From a virus: a stretch of 36,960 nucleotides of DNA. Of the stretch, positions 16,587 through 22,866 are shown one piece after another. The stretch covers positions 1 through 36,960 of the IMG/VR virus record IMGVR_UViG_3300047319_001581; one strand, given 5' to 3'. Position numbers and translations under genes: made by a program. How positions within the stretch are numbered: position 1 is the stretch's first letter; the number at the start of each line of letters is the position of its first letter. The notes beneath the pieces were generated by a model. It did not search any database, was not told where the DNA came from, and saw only the letters and a program-made list of their open reading frames with translations.

Positions 16587-17471
16587 TTGGCCAAGACGAA
16601 CCTCGCCAAACTCCTCTCCCGCGCAACGGCGGCCGCCTCCGAAGCCCCTGACAGGTCCGCCGCTGCCGAGCGATCGTCGATCGACCTTCCCGAGGAAGGC
16701 CGTTGCCTCGTCGCCGAAATGACCGGCCTGGGCGTCCTCGAGAAGGCAGTCAGCAAGCGCCTCGGCCTGGTCAAGGACCGCGTGACGGCGATCGCCTGGG
16801 CCGTCTTCACCGCCGAGTTCTGGCGCACGAAGCAGAAGCCGGCAAACCCCAAGCTGGTGATCCGTGACGCCGAGGGCAAACCCGACCACGACGCCCTGTA
16901 TCAGGTCCGCGACCAGCTCTCCCTGGCCCAGTACCAGAGTTTCGATTCGGTCGTCAGTGCTCTGGTCTGGGGCGACGCCGACACCGCGCTGGAGATCCAC
17001 CAGGCGAGGCAGCTCGTCGCCAACGAGATCCAGAGCGACCCCTGCCTGCGGATGCGCTACACGCTCACCGAGCTGGCCGAGGGCCACACCCAGAAGTCGG
17101 CCACCGGCCAAAACGAGTTCATCGCCGCCACCGACGCCGAGCAGGTCCTGGCCGAGAAGATCCTTGCCTTCCTGATGGCCGCTCCCGACAAAAAGGGCAA
17201 AGTCACCCGCCCCGGCCTGACGACCGATGAGCGCGCCTTCCTCTTGGTGAAGGACGCCCGCCTCGCCTTCCGCGATCCCAAGGGCTTCTTCGCCCGCGTC
17301 CACGAATACGCGACCACCCTCGAGCAGCTCCGCCACATCCTCGGCTGCTTCAGCCCCGTCCACTTCTTCAGCCCCATGCACTTCGCCGTCTCCGACTCCC
17401 AGCCCCAGCGCCAGGACCGCCTCCTCGACGTCGCCCGCACCGTCCTCGGCACCGCAGGAAAAGACTGCTGA
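16587..17471 (+). CDS. hypothetical protein, tail-end cluster
   Basis: The 294-residue protein is mostly helical and not recognised. Visible pieces are LEKAVSKRLGLVKDRVTAIAW, DQLSLAQYQSFDSVVSALVWG, and FLLVKDARLAFRDPKGFFAR. The frame is open from 16296, but the earlier part is Ser/Pro-rich and overlaps the hairpin. TTG at 16587, preceded by GGGAG at 16573-16577, gives a better start. Its stop overlaps the next ATG, linking it to the Ig-like gene. Confidence 0.65.
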   Translation: MAKTNLAKLLSRATAAASEAPDRSAAAERSSIDLPEEGRCLVAEMTGLGVLEKAVSKRLGLVKDRVTAIAWAVFTAEFWRTKQKPANPKLVIRDAEGKPDHDALYQVRDQLSLAQYQSFDSVVSALVWGDADTALEIHQARQLVANEIQSDPCLRMRYTLTELAEGHTQKSATGQNEFIAATDAEQVLAEKILAFLMAAPDKKGKVTRPGLTTDERAFLLVKDARLAFRDPKGFFARVHEYATTLEQLRHILGCFSPVHFFSPMHFAVSDSQPQRQDRLLDVARTVLGTAGKDC

Positions 17472-18151
17472 TGAGAATGTGCCGGAGTTGCTGCGCCTGC
17501 GTCTGCACCCTGAACCAACCCGCCAGTCAGACCAATTGCGGCACCGCCCTGACCCCGATCGCCCTGACGGGCATCGGCCGCGGCACCGGCGGCGCCCCGA
17601 TCGTGGTCACGGCCACCAGCTCCAACCCCGCCCTCGTCGCCAACCCAACGGTCACCTACACCAGCCCCGCCGCCACGGGGACCGTGCCCCTCACCTGGGG
17701 TACCGGTTCCGGCACAGCGACGATCACCATCACGGTCTCGAGCGCCGGCTGTACGCCGGTCAGCAGGGCGGTCCTTATCACCGTCAGCACCACGGCGCGG
17801 CCGCCCGTCTTTGACCCGATTGCGCCGGTCAGCTTCCACTTCAACGGCACCGTGACCGTCACGGGCATAACGGCCAGCCCCGACGTAGCGCTGATAGGCG
17901 GCAGCGGGTCTTGCTGGACCGGTTTCAACGGCTCACTGACGATCAGCGCGGCGAGCTCCAACCCCGGGGTGATCAACACCGTTCCGGCGCCCATCTATAC
18001 CAGCCCGAACGCGACCGCAACCATCAACCTCACCGGATTTGCGCTCGGCACCGCCACGATTACCGTGACCGTACAGCAGACGAACATCGTTAACTTCGGC
18101 GCCTGTTGCGTCCAGAGCTCGAGCCGAACCTTCCTGGCAACCTCGACGTGA
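17471..18151 (+). CDS. Cys-rich Ig-like repeat protein
   Basis: The 226-residue protein begins with a Cys cluster (CRSCCACVC) and has two Ig-like repeats: VVTATSSNPALVANP with TVPLTWGTGSGTATITITV, and a second copy SAASSNPGVINTVPA with TINLTGFALGTATITVTV. The repeats share the SNP and TATITxTV signatures. It is probably a surface appendage of the virion, similar in style to the gene at 9393, although neither partner nor target is known. No signal peptide is evident. The start and stop both overlap the neighbouring genes (TGATG and GTGA). Confidence 0.7.
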   Translation: MRMCRSCCACVCTLNQPASQTNCGTALTPIALTGIGRGTGGAPIVVTATSSNPALVANPTVTYTSPAATGTVPLTWGTGSGTATITITVSSAGCTPVSRAVLITVSTTARPPVFDPIAPVSFHFNGTVTVTGITASPDVALIGGSGSCWTGFNGSLTISAASSNPGVINTVPAPIYTSPNATATINLTGFALGTATITVTVQQTNIVNFGACCVQSSSRTFLATST

Positions 18152-18327
18152 CCGTCATCCCCGCCGCCCAGGTCGCCGCCGCCCGGCGCGCCCGTGCCGA
18201 GCTCGCCCGCCAGGCCGCCGCGGCCGAGGCCGTCCGCCGCCGGGCCTGGCCCCTCTGGATCTGGATCCCCCGGATCGAGCCCATCGTCGAATCCATCCCC
18301 AGCGGCTGCGGCTGCGGCCGGGCCTGA
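18148..18327 (+). CDS. small basic hypothetical protein
   Basis: A 59-residue product starts with GTG overlapping the previous stop (GTGA). It has an Ala/Arg-rich helix (AAARRARAELARQAAAAEAV) followed by WPLWIWIPRIEP and ends with CGCG. It is coupled to the Ig-like gene and meets the repressor gene end to end (convergent at 18327/18328). Function unknown. Confidence 0.55.
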   Translation: MTVIPAAQVAAARRARAELARQAAAAEAVRRRAWPLWIWIPRIEPIVESIPSGCGCGRA

Positions 18328-18549
18328 TCATCGCCGCACGATCGCCAGCCGGCACCCGAGGCCGGCGAGGATGCGCTCGACCGTCTCGACCGACGGCGAC
18401 GCTATCCTACCGGAGAGAATTGCCGAGAGATGCTGCTGACTCATGGGCGGGTCGAGGCCGCGGGCAATCGCCCCGATCGAACGGCCCGAGGCGGCGACCA
18501 GCTCGCGTAACTGGTCGCGAATGTCGGATGGAGGGGGTGAATTCGGCAT
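18328..18549 (-). CDS. XRE-family HTH repressor-like protein
   Basis: The 73-residue protein is almost entirely one helix-turn-helix domain: IRDQLRELVAASGRSIGAIA, a turn, then MSQQHLSAILSGRIASPSVE as the recognition region and VERILAGLGCRLAIV to close. It is a DNA-binding control protein, a good candidate for the lysogeny repressor or a cro-like partner. It lacks a protease/dimer domain, so it is smaller than lambda-type repressors. A perfect palindrome sits eight bases before its start codon, suggesting self-control. There is no ribosome site, which fits a leaderless message. Confidence 0.85.
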   Translation of the reverse strand: MPNSPPPSDIRDQLRELVAASGRSIGAIARGLDPPMSQQHLSAILSGRIASPSVETVERILAGLGCRLAIVRR

Positions 18550-18556
18550 GCCGCTA

Positions 18557-18572
18557 ACATACGATCGTATGT
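18557..18572. promoter_or_regulatory. 16-bp perfect palindrome, probable repressor operator
   Basis: The sequence ACATACGATCGTATGT reads the same on both strands. It lies immediately upstream of the XRE gene. On the minus strand a TATGTT -10-like box (18561-18556) is part of it, with TGGAAT 17 bases upstream (18584-18579); transcription would then begin at about the A of the ATG. A dimer bound here would block that promoter. Confidence 0.7.
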
Positions 18573-18612
18573 GGCGAAATTCCAGCCCCTTGGTTTCCCC
18601 AGGAATATCGCC

Positions 18613-18915
18613 TCAACCCTCCCCCGAAGTAATCTCCAGCTCCGCGATCGCCACCGCCTCCTCGATCGGCCCCGCCACCCGGGTAAACCCCCACCTCTGT
18701 CCATCCCGCACGATCGTCCACCCCGCCGGCACACCCCCAGGCCCGGTCACATAGGGAATCAGCTCCCAGGTCCGGTCTCCGCTGGTGACCTGTAGCCCAT
18801 CCCCGTGCACGTAGGTGACCGTCACCCAGCCCACACCCCAGCCCCGCATCCAGCGTTTGGGCTTGGTGTCAGGGGCGGGGTGCGCCTTGCGCTTGCTGTC
18901 AGAACGGACTCTCAT
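18613..18915 (-). CDS. hypothetical protein
   Basis: The 100-residue protein has a basic N-terminus (KRKAHPAPDTKPKRW) and a compact beta-rich domain with VTYVHGDGLQVTSGDRTWEL and GWTIVRDGQRWGFTRVAGP. It is not recognised. GTG at 18918 is the alternative start; GGGAGA upstream serves either. It overlaps the small membrane gene at 18899 and probably belongs to the minus-strand unit starting at 19770. Confidence 0.6.
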   Translation of the reverse strand: MRVRSDSKRKAHPAPDTKPKRWMRGWGVGWVTVTYVHGDGLQVTSGDRTWELIPYVTGPGGVPAGWTIVRDGQRWGFTRVAGPIEEAVAIAELEITSGEG

Positions 18916-18994
18916 CACGCCTATCTCCCAGGTAGTAAACCCAGATGGCGGCGGCCAGCACGGACAGGGCGATCCAGACAGTGAGGAACTTCAT
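18899..18994 (-). CDS. 31-residue single-pass membrane peptide
   Basis: ATG at 18994 overlaps the stop of the gene at 18991 (ATGA). The product is one hydrophobic helix (FLTVWIALSVLAAAIWVYYL) followed by a charged tail GDRRDESPF. Translational coupling and the clear membrane segment support a real gene despite its size. Function unknown. Confidence 0.55.
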   Translation of the reverse strand: MKFLTVWIALSVLAAAIWVYYLGDRRDESPF

Positions 18995-19770
18995 AACTCG
19001 CTCAGCCCTTCCTGGCCGGCGCATGCGGAACATAGGTCGCTCTCGACCCACCGGCATGCCCGGCCTGTTTTCTCGATGCACTGCGAGCAGTCGAAGTTGG
19101 TGCACTTGCAGACCCTGCAGACCTGCTCGACCTCAGGGAAAAATGACCTGATCCACTGGAGATAGCTCACGCGGGCTTCTTCCAGTGCACTGACCGCTCT
19201 CTCGCCGTCCAGCCGGGCAAGCTCCATGAGGCTAGGAATCCCGGTCTCGATCGATTCGACCGTTTCCTCAAGGGTTGCGTGCCGACCCTCCGACCAGAAT
19301 TCGACGGCGAGCGGGTCGCCGATCCGGATCAGCACGCCGTTGCCAGCCTCGAAGAGCTGGTAGGACTGGGTAACCCAGAGCAGGGTCACCCCCGGATTCC
19401 GTTTCAGCATGATCCCGGCGCCCTCATCGTTCGTGGGGAGGTTGTGCTCGATCCGATGGGCGCGCGGTGTCGTCAGGAATGGGCACGCCTGAACCGCATA
19501 GGTGGAGCACTCGTGATGGCACGGCGGCTCGGCGCTCGTCCGGTTCAGGCCGCACATGGGACCGAGCACAAACGTCATCCGCCTTTGCAGGCCCTGGCCG
19601 CAGAGCCAGCACTTGCGATCGCGGATGCAGCTGGTTTTCTTTCGCGCGTCGGCCGTGCGGAAATCGGGTTGACCATTGGGCCAGCCCACGAAATAGGGGA
19701 CGACGTAGCCGCGCGAGTCGCGGGGGAGGCTACGCATCCGGGCGGGAACGTCGACAGCGATGTCGGGCAT
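18991..19770 (-). CDS. hypothetical protein with zinc-binding cysteine clusters
   Basis: The 259-residue protein has CWLCGQGL near residue 52 and a C-terminal cluster CRVCKCTNFDCSQC, then CRWVESDLCSAC. The C-terminal pattern (CRVC-CT-C-WVE-DLCS-C) occurs in many phage-encoded proteins of unknown function and looks like a zinc site. The middle has MCGLNRTSAEPPCHHECS and CPFL, a second Cys/His group. ATG 19770 is preceded by AGGAGCTTCGCC, so it is chosen over 19788. It leads the minus-strand block 19770-18613. The role is unknown; nucleic-acid binding would fit. Confidence 0.75.
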   Translation of the reverse strand: MPDIAVDVPARMRSLPRDSRGYVVPYFVGWPNGQPDFRTADARKKTSCIRDRKCWLCGQGLQRRMTFVLGPMCGLNRTSAEPPCHHECSTYAVQACPFLTTPRAHRIEHNLPTNDEGAGIMLKRNPGVTLLWVTQSYQLFEAGNGVLIRIGDPLAVEFWSEGRHATLEETVESIETGIPSLMELARLDGERAVSALEEARVSYLQWIRSFFPEVEQVCRVCKCTNFDCSQCIEKTGRACRWVESDLCSACAGQEGLSEL

Positions 19771-19852
19771 GGCGAAGCTCCTGTTCAAGGTGGACGGGCG
19801 TCAGGGCCGATACGGGAATAGGTTTGGGCAAGCAGGCAAGGAGGCCGAGACG

Positions 19853-20110
19853 ATGGGAGCAAAGCAAGCGGGGACGAAGGCCGGCAAGCCGGCCAAGAAG
19901 ACCAGAGTGCCCACGACGAAGCGTCAATTGACCTTCGACGTCCTCACGAACTGGCAACTCGGCGTGGCCGCCGCCCAGGAGGGCATGACGGCGAGCCAGT
20001 TCGTCGCGAAGCACCTCAGGGAGCATCTCAGGCAGGTCGACTGCTCCGTCATGCCTGCCAAGCTCAGGCGTTTGAGCGTGTTCGACGACTCTGAGGATGT
20101 CGCGGCGTAG
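19853..20110 (+). CDS. small ribbon-helix-helix-like protein
   Basis: The 85-residue protein has a basic N-terminus (GTKAGKPAKKTRVPTTKRQ) followed by an RHH-like core: a LTFDV strand and a helix-turn-helix segment LGVAAAQEGMTASQFVAKHL. Such proteins bind DNA as dimers or act as antitoxins. AGGAGG lies eight bases before ATG 19853. The divergent spacing (82 bases) from the gene at 19770 suggests a shared control region. No toxin partner is recognisable. Confidence 0.65.
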   Translation: MGAKQAGTKAGKPAKKTRVPTTKRQLTFDVLTNWQLGVAAAQEGMTASQFVAKHLREHLRQVDCSVMPAKLRRLSVFDDSEDVAA

Positions 20111-20185
20111 GTAAAACCGGCGGTGTGGACCTCGGCCGTGCGGACGCGCGAGGCGGAATCTGTGACGGTCCGCCAAGGAATAACA

Positions 20186-20222
20186 CCCCTGCCCTGCCCC
20201 GAGTGCCGGGGAAGGGCAGGGG
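20186..20222. terminator. strong GC hairpin between two small genes
   Basis: Arms 20186-20201 (starting CCCCTGCCCT) and 20207-20222 pair at 15 of 16 positions around the loop AGTGC. There is no T-tract, so it may be a partial terminator or a processing/stability element between the genes at 19853 and 20249. Confidence 0.5.
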
Positions 20223-20248
20223 TCCAGGGGTGACGCCAGGAGGGATCG

Positions 20249-20560
20249 ATGGACCATTCGCCAGTCGGGATCACCGTGGAAGCACGCCACCAGGAGCTGC
20301 TGAGCGAAGTCGCCGCGGAAGAGAAATGCTCGGTTCAGGAGCTTCTGGACCGCTGGGCAGTGGCCGGCTTTGAGGAGTTGGTCGACGAAACGCTCGAGAG
20401 TGGCACGGAGTTCCTGTTCCGCGATCACGAGCAAGATCAATCCACCGCCGCCGAAGTCGCAACGAAGGAGCTCGATGCCAAGTACCGTATCTTGTTCCGC
20501 ATCATCCTTCGCCGGCAGAGCGCCAAGGCGCTCTGCCGTCGCCGGCGCGCAGCCGGCTAA
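20249..20560 (+). CDS. small helical DNA-binding-like protein
   Basis: The 103-residue protein starts with a short strand (SPVGITVEAR) and helices HQELLSEVAAEEKCSVQELL and RWAVAGFEELVDETLES, a ribbon-helix-helix-like arrangement, followed by an acidic stretch and a basic end RRQSAKALCRRRRAAG. GCCAGGAGGGATCG is an excellent ribosome site. It ends overlapping the integrase gene tail by four bases (convergent). It may be a recombination or control accessory; nothing specific is recognised. Confidence 0.6.
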   Translation: MDHSPVGITVEARHQELLSEVAAEEKCSVQELLDRWAVAGFEELVDETLESGTEFLFRDHEQDQSTAAEVATKELDAKYRILFRIILRRQSAKALCRRRRAAG

Positions 20561-21651
20561 CGTGCGTGGACCTGGTCGCCCGACGCCGGCGGCGGCCGAC
20601 GCGTCTTCCGTCCGTGCAAGAGCGGGTCCCGCGGCGTGCGCTTCGACGAGGACCTGGCGCTCCGTGGCGCCGCGGCGAAGCTGAAGTCGCGCACCAGCTC
20701 GCCCAGGTTGATCAGGTCCGGATGCACGTAGAATTTCTGAGTGAGCGGCGTGGTGTGCCGGAGGATCTGCTGGATCTGCTTGTCCGAGAGTCCCCACCAG
20801 CTCGCGTAATGCGTCGCCAGCGAGTGCCGGAGCGAGAGCGGAGTGAACCCCTTCACCCCCACGGCCTGGCCGGCGGCGACGAGCCGGTCGGTGGGCCGCT
20901 TGCCGTAGGTCCCCCCGGTCCAGGGTTTCAGCCGCCCGAGGTTGGGGAAGGCAAACTCCGACTCCGACTCGACCCTGGGCAACCACTTTCCGAGGATCTT
21001 CACGAGCACCTTGGGACACGGCACGGGCGCCGTCGACTTCTCGGTCTTGGTCGTGTGGTCTTCGCCCACGAACAGGAAGCCCCGCGTCAGGTCGACGTTG
21101 GCGATCCGGATCTGGAGCGCCTCCTGGAGCCGGACCCCGGTGTAGGCATAGACCGCCCCGAGCGCATGCAGCCGGCCCCCCTCCCACGACCGCGCCCCGC
21201 CGGCCAGCGCCTCGAGTACCCGGGCGATGTCCTGCCGCGAGTGGTGCCGGGCCCGACTGGGACCGCTCTCCTTGACCCGCCAGCACGCTCCCTTGAGCCG
21301 GGCGGCGTTGAGCTGCCTGGAGTCCGCCGCGAGCCCACAGGCCCTCCTGAGGCTCGCCAGGAGCCCGTTGGTCGTCGCCGCGGCTCCGGGCCGCCGGGCG
21401 AACCTGGCGACCAGCTCGGCGGTCAGGTGGGCTGTCGTCGCCCCCGGCCCGGCCAGGTCGATCGCTTCGCGGAGCGCCTGGCCCATGCGGTCCCTGGTCG
21501 AGCGGGGGCCGCTGGCATAGCGGGCCAGGACCTGGTCGCGCCAGGTCGAGAGAGGCACCGGTTGTTCCGAAAGTTGCAGCAGTTGCGTCAAAAGCTGAAG
21601 CAGCCCGGGCTCGAGCGGCCCGAGCTGGTCGAGAAGCGAGAGCGTCGACAT
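20557..21651 (-). CDS. int: tyrosine recombinase, phage integrase
   Basis: The 364-residue protein has a helical core-binding half (residues about 35-115) and a catalytic half. Visible active-site residues are R174 (YTGVRLQEAL), K202 or K205 (TKTEKS), R275 (SLRHSLATHY), H299 (ILRHTTP) and Y308 (KFYVHPD). The HxxR histidine position holds a leucine (L272-S-L-R), an uncommon change. A basic, proline-rich tail follows the tyrosine. A 3' tRNA-Ile fragment lies 77 bases upstream of its start, the likely attP core, so it integrates the phage into a host tRNA-Ile gene (inference). Confidence 0.88.
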   Translation of the reverse strand: MSTLSLLDQLGPLEPGLLQLLTQLLQLSEQPVPLSTWRDQVLARYASGPRSTRDRMGQALREAIDLAGPGATTAHLTAELVARFARRPGAAATTNGLLASLRRACGLAADSRQLNAARLKGACWRVKESGPSRARHHSRQDIARVLEALAGGARSWEGGRLHALGAVYAYTGVRLQEALQIRIANVDLTRGFLFVGEDHTTKTEKSTAPVPCPKVLVKILGKWLPRVESESEFAFPNLGRLKPWTGGTYGKRPTDRLVAAGQAVGVKGFTPLSLRHSLATHYASWWGLSDKQIQQILRHTTPLTQKFYVHPDLINLGELVRDFSFAAAPRSARSSSKRTPRDPLLHGRKTRRPPPASGDQVHAR

Positions 21652-21727
21652 GGGCGAGGTCCCGATTCGGTAAGAACGGGGAGGAACCCTCTAACCTACC
21701 CCACCCTCCCCAGTCTGAACCGGGAAT

Positions 21728-21769
21728 CTGATAAGGGTGAGGTCCCATGTTCGAATCATGGTGCGCCCA
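21728..21769 (+). other. attP: attachment site: 3' part of tRNA-Ile(GAT)
   Basis: The 42 bases reproduce a tRNA-Ile gene from the anticodon loop to the discriminator: loop CTGATAA (anticodon GAT), GGGTG stem strand, AGGTC variable loop, a T-arm CCATG-TTCGAAT-CATGG, acceptor strand TGCGCCC and A. The 5' half of the tRNA is absent, and the bases before the loop do not pair with GGGTG. This is the usual footprint of a temperate phage att site and restores the host tRNA on integration. It adjoins the integrase gene. Confidence 0.85.
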
Positions 21770-21818
21770 CTGGCGTCCGGACCTCAAAGCCCGCTCGCCA
21801 CTATCCCTGATGCTTCGA

Positions 21819-21847
21819 TTGTCGGTGTTCATTTGATCGCTTATAAT
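21819..21847 (+). promoter_or_regulatory. consensus promoter for the candidate small RNA
   Basis: TTGTCG (21819-21824), a 17-base spacer and a perfect TATAAT (21842-21847). It is the best sigma-70-type promoter in the window. It points right, where no plus-strand gene follows. Confidence 0.75.
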
Positions 21848-21853
21848 TGGGGC

Positions 21854-21925
21854 GTAAAGGGATCGAGCTTTCTTTGCGACCGACCACGGGTGTACTTGCC
21901 GGTACAGGGCCCGTGGTCGGTTTTT
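21854..21925 (+). ncRNA. candidate small RNA of about 72 nt with intrinsic terminator
   Basis: Transcription from the TATAAT box would start near 21854 and stop at a textbook terminator: a 12-bp perfect stem (21879-21890 with 21910-21921), an inner 5-bp stem (21891-21895 with 21902-21906), loop TTGCCG, and five T residues to 21925. There is no start codon with an open frame. The inner hairpin and outer stem layout is repeated at 24245-24272. Its 3' end meets the stop of the minus-strand gene at 21925. The target is unknown; regulation of the early genes is possible. Confidence 0.6.
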
Positions 21926-22386
21926 CATGCGCCGAGCTTCCACCTTCCCTTTCGGAAGGCCTTCCAGACGTCGAGCGCATCTTTCCCTTGCGCCCTGAGC
22001 GAATGACAAGAAGGTTGTCCGGGCTGAATGTGGAACTGAAGCTCGGCGTGATATCGATGATCCGCATCATCGGTCCCAGCAGACGGCAAAAAGCCGAGCT
22101 CATAAAAGCGGACAGCTACATACCCGAGCTCCTCGAGGCGCCTGAATGCCTTCCTCAGACGCTCGCGGCGCTCGCTTTCGGGCCGCATCCCAATTGAGCG
22201 AGCGAACTCCGGCAGCCCGGGCCACTTCTTCATGTAGCCAAGCTCTGGATTGTCCTCGGTCCCCCCGTCATCGCTCGTAGGGGACAAGAGCCCAACGGCG
22301 ACTGTATGAAGGAAGTGCTGCTGTTCCGCTAAACGGGGGTCACTGATGAGTACTGCGGGGATGAATACGAGTCCTTTTGGGGTCAT
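21925..22386 (-). CDS. winged-helix-like replication-region protein
   Basis: The 153-residue protein has a helical N-terminal half (DPRLAEQQHFLHTVAVGLLS) and then LPEFARSIGMRPESERRERL and RKAFRRLEELGYVAVRFYE, a helix-turn-helix with a wing. ATG 22386 is preceded by GGAG eight bases upstream; the frame is open further but lacks such a site. It lies just downstream of the iteron array and is the last gene of the minus-strand replication-like group. A role in initiation or copy control is inferred from position and fold. Confidence 0.7.
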   Translation of the reverse strand: MTPKGLVFIPAVLISDPRLAEQQHFLHTVAVGLLSPTSDDGGTEDNPELGYMKKWPGLPEFARSIGMRPESERRERLRKAFRRLEELGYVAVRFYELGFLPSAGTDDADHRYHAELQFHIQPGQPSCHSLRAQGKDALDVWKAFRKGRWKLGA

Positions 22387-22600
22387 CGAAGCGGCTCCGC
22401 GAGTCGTGGTCTGTTTCTGCGTTCCATCATGAGCGTCTGAACAGTCCAAGGGAAGCAGCCACAAGTCGGCGGCGACCAGGTCGTCAGGGCTTCTCTTGAG
22501 GGCTTCAAAAAAGTCGTCGTCGTCGTCCGGTGACTACGACGACTACGACGACTAGTTACCACTAGAGACACTAATACAGGGGGTACAACACTGGCTGTCG

Positions 22601-22704
22601 CAACCGACGCGCGCGCAGTCATCAACCGACGCGCGCGCAGTCACCAACCGACGCGCGCGCAGTCACCAACCGACGCGCGCGCAGTCACCAACCGACGCGC
22701 GCAG
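22601..22704. repeat. iteron array: five 22-bp direct repeats, probable replication origin
   Basis: Units start at 22601, 22623, 22645, 22667 and 22689 with a strict 22-base period. Each reads CAACCGACGCGC, more GC, then CAGTCA plus one variable base; the fifth copy is cut short. A period of two DNA turns is typical of initiator-binding iterons. The array lies in the 480-base gap 22387-22866 between two replication-like genes. Next to it (22525-22552) is a CGACTA-rich triplet stretch. There are no unique spacers, so it is not CRISPR. Confidence 0.8.
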
Positions 22705-22812
22705 CGACGGGAGCCGACGGCTCTCGATGGCCGTCCCTACCGCGGGGTGTTCGAGCAGATGGGTATTCGAAAGGAGGGGTAAGAAGGAGGCCAATGTGGT
22801 GTACGGGTGTTG

Positions 22813-22836
22813 CCATACCAGCGCGCGCTGGTATGG
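22813..22836. promoter_or_regulatory. 24-bp perfect palindrome in the origin region
   Basis: CCATACCAGCGC is followed directly by its reverse complement. Flanks 22799-22812 and 22837-22850 continue the symmetry imperfectly (GTGTNCGGG matches), making a 52-base dyad. It lies 30 bases past the stop of the gene at 22867 and upstream of the iterons as transcribed. A dimeric regulator or initiator site is likely. Confidence 0.7.
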
Positions 22837-22866
22837 GTGTGCCCGAACACTAGGTGCATTGAGCGC

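Noticed and set aside
16512-17381. Minus-strand open frame of 289 codons
   Set aside because: Shadow of the plus-strand gene at 16587; Gly/Ala/Glu/Val-rich with no start signal.
19853-20560. Toxin-antitoxin pair
   Set aside because: Both small proteins look DNA-binding, they are 138 bases apart with a hairpin between, and neither resembles a toxin.
21728-21769. Complete tRNA gene
   Set aside because: Only the 3' half is present; the upstream bases cannot form the acceptor, D arm or 5' anticodon strand.
19730-22009. Minus-strand open frame of 759 codons over the integrase region
   Set aside because: It is another frame of the integrase gene and its flanks; Arg/Gly/Pro-rich, no domains, and it crosses the att site and the small RNA.
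22601-22704. CRISPR array
   Set aside because: The repeats are directly joined with no unique spacers, and no cas genes are present; the 22-base period fits iterons.
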